The position numbers were made by a program, and so were the translations under genes. A stretch of DNA of 7,875 bases from assembly GCA_902490055.1 (NCBI GenBank), contig CABUCP010000134.1:1-7875 (forward strand). The letters run 5' to 3'. A model generated the notes under the pieces. The model ran no database searches. It was given only the letters and a program-made list of their open reading frames with translations, and had not been told where the DNA came from. This DNA comes from an uncultured Klebsiella sp. (GTDB lineage Bacteria > Pseudomonadota > Gammaproteobacteria > Enterobacterales > Enterobacteriaceae). How positions within the stretch are numbered: position 1 is the first letter of the stretch; every line of letters starts with the position of its first letter. This document shows positions 1 through 5,537 of this stretch, piece after piece.

Positions 1-116
1 CATGGTGATTGTTCATTCACCAGTTTTTTATAAGCAGCTGCGGCTTCGGTTGTCGATTTGAAACGCCCTCTATGCTGCCGCTGGAAATCATTCCATGTAT
101 TAGTACGAACACATCG
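1..116 (-). other. Start of the variable C-terminal toxin tip of Rhs (incomplete)
   Basis: After the DPWGL motif 38 complete codons of the variable tip are visible, beginning RCVRTNTWNDFQRQHRGRF and continuing with TTEAAAAYKKLVNEQSP. The codons change style here (AGA, CGA, ACT, AAA, ACA), and GC falls to about 46% by hand count over 1-120. TNTWNDFQ followed by a short basic, Ala-rich helix resembles the entry segment in front of several polymorphic toxin domains, but too little is visible to name the toxin. The final visible bases TG could begin Trp, Cys or a stop codon. A stop would leave a tip of only 38 residues, which would be a degraded toxin; continuation is likelier. Confidence 0.8.
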
Positions 117-3100
117 CAGCCCCCACGGATCCACCCATCCCAGCGGGTTCGGCGCATACTGATAAACATTCAGCCCACCGGCTAATCCAATCGGATCCTG
201 GCTAATAAATCCCGCAATTTCAGGATCATAGTAACGATGTCGATTATAGTGCAGCCCCGTTTCTGCGTCAAAATACTGCCCCTGGAAGCGCAGCGGGTTG
301 GCGATGCGGTTGGCATACACTTCCCCTTTTTCGCCCCACACGCCGGTCTTCTCTGACCACACTATCTCGCCCTGTAACGACGTCAGGCGGACCGGCGCGC
401 CGTTCGGGTCACAGTGATAGTGCCAGCTCTCCTTCTTCCCCGCCTCCTGCGTCAGCAGCGCCAGCGGCTGAAAACTTCCCGGATAGTACACGTACTCGCG
501 CATGCTGCCGAACACTGTTTCCTGCGCTTTCTGTCGCTGCAGCCGGCTGCCGGTATCAAAAATGCTCTGCGCCGCCAGTGGTTCGCGGGTGACGCTCGCC
601 GTCTCCCCGGCCAGCGCGTCGCCATGCCAGTAGAACCAGCGCGTCTCTTCCGCCGTCTGCTTGAACACCCGACGCCCCAGCCCGTCATAGCCGTAACGCA
701 CCAGCCGCCCGCCCTTACGCACCGCCACCAGTTGGCGATTATCGTCCCAGCTGAAATCCTCTTTCTCGCCGTTATGCTGCACATCCCGTCGCTGGCGCAG
801 CTCGCCCGCGCGGTCAAACACATAACGCACTCCGCGCTGCTGCCCTTCGCGGAACCAGCCTTCCGCACTCTCATTCACTGCCCGGGTCTGCGTCTGCAGA
901 TGACTGCCCGCCGCATCCTGCACAAACTGCCGCAGCGTACCGTCCGGCGCGGTATGGGCCGTCAGCCTTCCCGCCGGATCGTAAGCATAACGATCGCTGC
1001 CCCACAGGCTGTCCTCGCGCCGCGTCAGGTTCCCCAGCCGATCCCAGTTGAAGCCGCTGGCGAACAGCGGTAAATCATTCTGCAACACCTGCTGCGACGT
1101 CAGCTGGCCCAGCCGGTCGTAGGTGAACTGCCGGCTGACCTCCGCCGACAGCTGCTCGCTGACCCGCCGCCCGGCCTCATCGTAACCCAGCACGATCGGC
1201 GCATCGTCATTCAACTGGATCTGGCTCAGCCGGTCATGCTCGTCCATCATGTAGCGCACCCGGTGGCCGCTGTCGCTGCGCCGGGAGACCAGCAGGCCGC
1301 GTTCGTTATAGCCGTAATGCAGCTGAAAACCGTCCTGCTCCTCCAGCAGAACGCGCCCGGCGTCATCGTAACGCCACGCCAGCCGCCGCCACGGGTTCTC
1401 GCACAGCACCATCCGCCCGCAGGGATCGTAATGATACTTCGCCTGCAGGGTATCGCCGCTGCGCCGCTCGCTTAGCCGCCCGCCGCGGTCGTAACCGTAG
1501 CGCACCTGCCGCCCCAGCGGATCCTCACGGCTGATCAGCCGGTTGCCTTTATCCCAGCCATAACGGGTTACCTGTCCCCAGTAATCGGTCTCCGCGGCGA
1601 TGCGCCCCAGCGCGTCGCGGTCCAGCTGCCAGCGCTGACCGTTCTGGTTGATCACCGCCAGCAGGCGATCTTCCTGGTCGTACTGATAGCCAAGCGTCGC
1701 GCCATCCGGAGTCTCGCAGGCTGCCAGCATTCCGGTGCGGTTATAACGAAAACGGGTTATCTGGCCGGCTTCATCGGTGAAGTGAACCGGTGAATCTTCC
1801 CGGTCGTAAGCGACGCGAATTTCGCCACCCTGCGGATTGACCATCGCCACCAGCCGATCCTTGCTGTCCCAGTGGAAACGGCTGCTACCGCCGCCGGCGT
1901 CAATACGCTCCTGCAGGGTGCCGCGCGCGGAATGCCGCAGCTGAGTGGTTCCCCCGCCGGCCTGGCTCAGCGCCTGCAAAAAACCAAACCGATCATAGCG
2001 ATAGCGACTCTGCCCGGAACCCGGCACGTCCGCCGCGCTCAGTTGCCCGTGCTCATCATACTGATAGCGCGAGGTGACGCCGGTGGGGTCCGTTCCCGCC
2101 AGCAGGTTGCCGCGTTCGTCATAGTCCGAACGCCAGCAGGCGCCTTTCTCATCAATCAGCGTCAGTATATCGCCGTCGTCATTGTAGGCCGCCTGAATCC
2201 GGCTACCGTCCGGCAGATGTTCAGCGGTCATCCGCCCCTGTTCGTCATACTCCCAGCGATGCGTGCTGCCGTCCGGCCCAGTGAGTTCGACGGTGCGGCC
2301 AAAATCATCGTAGTGAAAGACGGTATTGCCGCCGGTCGGGTCGATCTCTGATATCGGCAGACCGTTATCATCAAAGCTGACAGATGAAACATGGCCGCCG
2401 GAATCGGTGATTTCCACTTCGTTGAGCAGATCGTGCCAGGCGAAGTGGTAATCCCATACGCCGCCATCGCCCCAGGCGTGGATCACCTGCCAGTCGTCAT
2501 TAAACCGGTAGTGGAAGCCCTGACCGTTACGGTCGACATGGCGGATCATATGGCGCTGTTGATAGAAGAAGCGCCGCGGATGCGAAAGCGCGTCGATTTC
2601 CGCGCTCAGCTGATTATCGCTGTCGTATTCATAGCGGGTCAGCGGCGTGATATCACCATCCAGCGCATTGTGCAGACGCAGCGCCCGCAGGCGACCGTCC
2701 TGCCGGGTGACGAGGATCTCCCTGCCGCTCATGGCGCGCGCGCTGAACTCGCGGATGCGCTCAAGCTCGCGCCCCTGCCAGTCAAACTGCCAGCCATTAC
2801 CGTTGCGATCCGCCAGCCGAAAAATCGGCAACGGCCCCTGCCGGCCGCGAAACTGCAGCCGCGCGCTCCCTTCCTGCTCGACATGCCAGAGACGTTCGCC
2901 ATTGCGGGTTTCCCGCCACAGGCGGCTGCCGTCCGGCAGACCGGCAATGCCATGTTCGCGACCATCGGCCTGCGGCAGCGCCGCAAACAGCGTCATCCCT
3001 TCCGGCTGGGTCAACACCGCAACGCCTTCGTCGGCCAGTATTTCAAGGCGGGTGTCCGCCGGGGTTGACCAGCCGTAGCCGCACAGCCCTTCTTCATCGA

Positions 3101-3836
3101 GCTCCGCTGAAGAGTAGGTTCGCGTCCACGCCAGCGGCAGGCGACCGGGTAACAGAAAATCCTCATGTTCCAGGCTCACGCTGCCATCGCGAATATCAAC
3201 CGGTTCGGCGCGCAGCACCCGGCATTTCAGGACGCCGGGATCCATGTTGCGGAACAGCTTCTGGCGCAGCTTTTTAAAACGGCGCATAAACAGGCGCCAC
3301 TGCGGCGTTTTTTTGACTTTCTTCAGCCCCTTGCCCAGCCCGCTTAATCCGGCGCGCATCAGCAGCGCCATCAGGTTGATGGTGGGCGGCCCGCCGACAA
3401 TCACGTTGTTGGGGATGGCGAGGTTAAAGGTCAGCGGCAGCGTCAGCGATAGTGGTTTGGGTTTACTCATCCGCTTCAGGCGAAACGGCGGCACCATGCC
3501 GAGGATGTTACAGCTCAGTACCGGCATACCGATGCGCGAGAACGGCTCGCCGTCGACGGCGACGGTCTTACTGCCCATAAACAGCTCATCTTCCATCTGC
3601 GGGCCGCCCGGCGCGCGCAGCGGCGGCACCCACACCCCGCCGACCGGAATATGCACGGCAATACCGCCGGTCCCCGCACTGGCGCGTTTGATGCTGTTGA
3701 CGTGAACGGTGGTGCCCAGCAGCGGCAGATAATCAAACACGTCGAAAACGATGCCGATATGCGGCGTCGGCAGCGGCCAGGGATAAGTATGGATATCCAG
3801 GCCAAGCTGCGGGTCGAAGTGAGCCCCGGAGTGCAT
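1..3836 (-). CDS. PAAR-Rhs type VI effector, 3' end cut by the window edge
   Basis: This is a polymorphic toxin delivered by the T6SS. I read 1278 open codons from ATG 3836 to the window edge with no frameshift; the last two visible bases are TG. Residues 1-120 form a PAAR-like tip with likely metal ligands H16, H26 (or H45), H62 and C109, and the motif FMGSKTVAVDGEPFSRIG at 86-103. VGGPPTINLMAL (147-158) is typical of this Rhs subgroup. A very basic segment (169-196) precedes the Rhs body, which begins near CRVLRAEPVDIRDG (residue 204 on) and LPLAWTRTYSS. About 25 YD repeats span 400-1059. The Rhs core spans about 1109-1240 and ends in DPWGL, followed by a new tip. No membrane segments precede the PAAR domain. 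GAGG eight bases upstream supports the start. The gene follows the microprotein by 10 bp. VgrG is the expected carrier. Toxin activity, stop and immunity gene lie outside, so the activity cannot be named. Confidence 0.96.
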   Translation of the reverse strand, partial: MHSGAHFDPQLGLDIHTYPWPLPTPHIGIVFDVFDYLPLLGTTVHVNSIKRASAGTGGIAVHIPVGGVWVPPLRAPGGPQMEDELFMGSKTVAVDGEPFSRIGMPVLSCNILGMVPPFRLKRMSKPKPLSLTLPLTFNLAIPNNVIVGGPPTINLMALLMRAGLSGLGKGLKKVKKTPQWRLFMRRFKKLRQKLFRNMDPGVLKCRVLRAEPVDIRDGSVSLEHEDFLLPGRLPLAWTRTYSSAELDEEGLCGYGWSTPADTRLEILADEGVAVLTQPEGMTLFAALPQADGREHGIAGLPDGSRLWRETRNGERLWHVEQEGSARLQFRGRQGPLPIFRLADRNGNGWQFDWQGRELERIREFSARAMSGREILVTRQDGRLRALRLHNALDGDITPLTRYEYDSDNQLSAEIDALSHPRRFFYQQRHMIRHVDRNGQGFHYRFNDDWQVIHAWGDGGVWDYHFAWHDLLNEVEITDSGGHVSSVSFDDNGLPISEIDPTGGNTVFHYDDFGRTVELTGPDGSTHRWEYDEQGRMTAEHLPDGSRIQAAYNDDGDILTLIDEKGACWRSDYDERGNLLAGTDPTGVTSRYQYDEHGQLSAADVPGSGQSRYRYDRFGFLQALSQAGGGTTQLRHSARGTLQERIDAGGGSSRFHWDSKDRLVAMVNPQGGEIRVAYDREDSPVHFTDEAGQITRFRYNRTGMLAACETPDGATLGYQYDQEDRLLAVINQNGQRWQLDRDALGRIAAETDYWGQVTRYGWDKGNRLISREDPLGRQVRYGYDRGGRLSERRSGDTLQAKYHYDPCGRMVLCENPWRRLAWRYDDAGRVLLEEQDGFQLHYGYNERGLLVSRRSDSGHRVRYMMDEHDRLSQIQLNDDAPIVLGYDEAGRRVSEQLSAEVSRQFTYDRLGQLTSQQVLQNDLPLFASGFNWDRLGNLTRREDSLWGSDRYAYDPAGRLTAHTAPDGTLRQFVQDAAGSHLQTQTRAVNESAEGWFREGQQRGVRYVFDRAGELRQRRDVQHNGEKEDFSWDDNRQLVAVRKGGRLVRYGYDGLGRRVFKQTAEETRWFYWHGDALAGETASVTREPLAAQSIFDTGSRLQRQKAQETVFGSMREYVYYPGSFQPLALLTQEAGKKESWHYHCDPNGAPVRLTSLQGEIVWSEKTGVWGEKGEVYANRIANPLRFQGQYFDAETGLHYNRHRYYDPEIAGFISQDPIGLAGGLNVYQYAPNPLGWVDPWGLRCVRTNTWNDFQRQHRGRFKSTTEAAAAYKKLVNEQSP
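117..512 (-). other. Rhs-associated core with the self-cleavage motif
   Basis: Residues about 1109-1240 of the Rhs protein contain the hyperconserved core: NPLRFQGQYFDAETGLHYNR (1180-1199), HRYYDPEIAGFISQDPIGL (1200-1218) and the closing NPLGWVDPWGL (1230-1240). In this family the core seals the Rhs shell and acts as an aspartyl protease that cuts after the final Leu of the DPxGL motif, freeing the toxin inside the shell. D1214 and D1236 are the likely catalytic pair and R1201 a likely helper; all are present, so I expect the core to be active. Cleavage is predicted between L1240 and R1241, at the base boundary 117/116. This follows from family knowledge and is not shown directly. Confidence 0.9.
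660..2639 (-). repeat. YD-repeat array inside rhs
   Basis: Residues 400-1059 carry about 25 degenerate copies of the Rhs YD repeat, with cores such as TRYEYDSDNQL, SRYQYDEHGQL, VRYGYDRGGRL, DRYAYDPAGRL and VRYGYDGLGRR, usually 20-25 residues apart. In known Rhs structures these repeats build a beta-sheet cocoon around the toxin. The array is uninterrupted and in frame, which argues that the shell is intact. The copies are diverged at the base level, so this is a protein repeat and not a tandem DNA repeat. Confidence 0.93.
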
Positions 3837-3844
3837 CAGACGCG

Positions 3845-3849
3845 CCTCA
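3845..3849 (-). promoter_or_regulatory. Ribosome binding site of rhs overlapping the microprotein stop
   Basis: TGAGG contains both the TGA stop of the microprotein and the GAGG ribosome site of rhs, eight bases before ATG 3836. Ribosomes finishing the small frame would arrive on the rhs start, so expression of the two is probably linked. Confidence 0.65.
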
Positions 3850-3975
3850 GAACATGGCGCGCAGCAGCGCGCGCAGGAAGGTGCGCACTTCGGTGGCGAA
3901 CCCGCCGTCCGAAAGGCTTAAAAACAGGATTGCCAGCAGCGTCACGGCAACAATAATAATAATCCGGGTCTTCAT
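3847..3975 (-). CDS. 42-residue hydrophobic microprotein between the TPR gene and rhs
   Basis: This short frame starts with ATG at 3975, inside an ATGA overlap with the TPR gene stop, and ends with TGA at 3847-3849. An AGGGAG ribosome site lies nine bases upstream. The product begins MKTR, runs into a hydrophobic stretch at about 5-20 (IIIIVAVTLLAILFLS), then a short SDGG turn, and ends in a basic amphipathic-looking helix (VRTFLRALLRAMF). This fits a single-pass inner-membrane peptide with a positive N-terminus. An uncleaved signal anchor is likelier than a secreted product, although GFA before Thr28 could be a weak signal-peptidase site. Its stop overlaps the rhs ribosome site, so the two genes are probably translationally coupled. 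Four ATT codons in a row encode the isoleucines. I know no family for it, and the function is unknown. Coding is supported by its ribosome site, the overlap and the membrane-like composition, but not by homology. Confidence 0.65.
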   Translation of the reverse strand: MKTRIIIIVAVTLLAILFLSLSDGGFATEVRTFLRALLRAMF

Positions 3976-3990
3976 AGCGGGTTGCTCCCT
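3972..3990 (-). promoter_or_regulatory. Coupling site: ribosome site and ATGA overlap for the microprotein
   Basis: AGGGAG at 3985-3990 lies inside the last codons of the TPR gene, nine bases before the ATG at 3975. The start and the TPR gene stop share ATGA (3975-3972). Such overlaps usually couple translation of the second frame to the first, which is good evidence that the small frame is real. Confidence 0.65.
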
Positions 3991-5525
3991 GCATTTTCAG
4001 TGGATGATGCATCGGTATTTCCCCAGGCAGGCAGGCTTTGCCATTCACCCGGCGGGGCATCAAAGGGGTGGGCGATCTCCGGCAGGCCGTTCCAGTGCGG
4101 ATGCAGCTTCTCCCGCGCCAGGCGGATCACGCGACGAAAGCTGTCATCGCCGCCGCGGATCAGTTTTTCCCGCGCTTCGCGGATCAGCACAAATGCCGCT
4201 TCCAGCTGGAGCTGTAACAGGCGGTCTGCGCGTTTTACCTGCTCGACGGCGGGCTGCTCCGGTAAGCGGGCCTCCGTCTGCTGAATGAGGCGCTGCTTTT
4301 CGTTTTGCCAGCGCGCCGCACAGGCTTCGAGCGCCTCGGCCCGGCGTTTGTCATGGATGCGCAGTAGATCCTGGAATACCAGCGGCAGCGTGGTTTGCCC
4401 GCGTTCTTCTCGGGGAATCGGTTCTGCCGCCTGAATGGCGTGGGCATACTCTTCCATCGCCTTAGCCCGGTACCCTGCGAGATTGAGACAAAAGCCGGAC
4501 ATCCGCCAGCCTTCCACGGCAAATACCGGGTGCGGGATGGCTTGCGCCTCGCCCGCCGCCCGCCGGTAGCCTTTTGCCGCCTGTAGATACTCTTTGCGCG
4601 CAAACCAGGCGCCGGCCTCGCCAAAGGTGCTCTGGGTGCGTAGCTGTCCCTTAAGCGCCGGGTCGGCAATCCCGCCGCTGACGCTCTGCGCCTGGCGGTA
4701 GTGATCGACGGCCCGTTGATGATCGTTACCTTTCAGCCAACCGCCGGCGATCAGGTTATGCATCATCGCCTGCTGATCGGCCCAGCCACAGCGTTGGGCA
4801 ACACCCAGCGCCATGCCGCCGCGCGCGGCCACCTGGGCGGCGCTGCCTTTTTCCAACAGCAGCATGGCGTCGGCGAGATAGCGGCGAAACAGTAGACGAT
4901 CGGGATGCGGATCGCTCTGTCCGCGCGCGGTCTGATGCATCACCTTCATGCTATCGACATCATCAACAATCAGCCGTACCGCGCGCGGATGCGCATCATG
5001 TAACGGCTGCCAGATCGGTTGTTCAAGAGTATCAATAAGCAGCAGTTTGACGTTGCTCTCGCCCTGCGCCAGCCAGCCGTTCAGCCAGCGATTCAGCGCC
5101 TTTTCATCGCTGACGGCGGCGGGTTTCAGCACCAGCACCAGGTAACGCAAATCGTGACTAAACTGCACCGTGAAATCCTGCAGTAGCCGCCGCAGCTGCG
5201 CTGGGCTGTAGGTCGGAAGAAAACGTTCGACCTCCCATGCGGCGGCATCCGGCGTCGCTTCGTAATGTTCAACAAACTCACGCCCCAGCGCCTCGCTGTA
5301 GCCGTAGCCGGTGTCAAACGGCGTGGGGAGCCCCAGCAGCAGATCCGGCAGCGAACGCCCTTCAGGGTGCTGTTGTAGCGCGATAAAGCCGTCCAGCAGC
5401 GACTCGCCGCCGGCCGGTACTCGCCAGATAAATAACCGGATCGGTTCCGCCTGCTCGCTGGCGTCCAGCCAGCTGAGCTCCAGCTCGCTCATCGCTTTTT
5501 CAGTGGGATTCTTCGCCGCATTCAT
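3972..5525 (-). CDS. TPR-like T6SS-associated protein, candidate adaptor for the Rhs effector
   Basis: I do not recognise a named family. The 517-residue product lacks a signal peptide and clear membrane segments, so it is probably cytoplasmic. Residues 126-190 read like alternating strands and helices (LRYLVLVLKP, then ALNRWLNGWLAQG, then VKLLLIDTLEQP, then AVRLIVDDVD), which suggests an alpha/beta domain. Residues 215-285 and 297-370 look like helix pairs of the TPR kind (for example GAWFARKEYLQAAKGYRRAA and YRAKAMEEYAHAIQAAEP). Residues 395-475 are charged helices, and a Pro/Ser/Asn-rich tail ends the protein. The ATG at 5525 has AGGA seven bases upstream; Met12 (MSELELSW, 5492) is an alternative start. 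It lies between vgrG and rhs, 12 bp after vgrG and overlapping the next start by four bases. That position is where T6SS adaptors such as DUF4123 or Eag proteins often sit, but it resembles neither. An adaptor or chaperone role is inferred from context; the coding call is secure. Confidence 0.85.
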   Translation of the reverse strand: MNAAKNPTEKAMSELELSWLDASEQAEPIRLFIWRVPAGGESLLDGFIALQQHPEGRSLPDLLLGLPTPFDTGYGYSEALGREFVEHYEATPDAAAWEVERFLPTYSPAQLRRLLQDFTVQFSHDLRYLVLVLKPAAVSDEKALNRWLNGWLAQGESNVKLLLIDTLEQPIWQPLHDAHPRAVRLIVDDVDSMKVMHQTARGQSDPHPDRLLFRRYLADAMLLLEKGSAAQVAARGGMALGVAQRCGWADQQAMMHNLIAGGWLKGNDHQRAVDHYRQAQSVSGGIADPALKGQLRTQSTFGEAGAWFARKEYLQAAKGYRRAAGEAQAIPHPVFAVEGWRMSGFCLNLAGYRAKAMEEYAHAIQAAEPIPREERGQTTLPLVFQDLLRIHDKRRAEALEACAARWQNEKQRLIQQTEARLPEQPAVEQVKRADRLLQLQLEAAFVLIREAREKLIRGGDDSFRRVIRLAREKLHPHWNGLPEIAHPFDAPPGEWQSLPAWGNTDASSTENAGSNPL

Positions 5526-5532
5526 TCCATTT

Positions 5533-5536
5533 TCCT
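5533..5536 (-). promoter_or_regulatory. Ribosome binding site of the TPR gene
   Basis: AGGA begins two bases after the vgrG stop codon and sits seven bases before ATG 5525. An ATG at 5531-5529 (ATGGAATGA) would stop at its third codon and is not used for a protein of any size. The 12-bp gap leaves no room for a separate promoter. Confidence 0.65.
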
Positions 5537-5537
5537 G

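Noticed and set aside
414..3705. Several long plus-strand open frames opposite rhs (for example 414-1073, 1872-2351 and 2391-3068).
   Set aside because: They are antisense to a continuous 1278-codon Rhs frame with perfect family motifs, carry no recognisable protein pattern, and arise from high-GC codon bias.
1..3836. Possibility that rhs is a pseudogene, since no closed frame is found in the window.
   Set aside because: Codon-by-codon reading shows it open to the edge with intact PAAR, YD repeats and core; it appears unclosed only because its stop is outside the window.
3952..3963. Four AAT triplets as a possible phase-variation tract.
   Set aside because: The unit is three bases and lies within the coding frame, so slippage would add or remove isoleucines but not switch the gene off.
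3972..5525. Assignment of the TPR-like protein to DUF4123 or to EagR (DUF1795).
   Set aside because: It is longer than both, lacks their recognisable N-terminal patterns, and its second half is TPR-like; only its position is similar.
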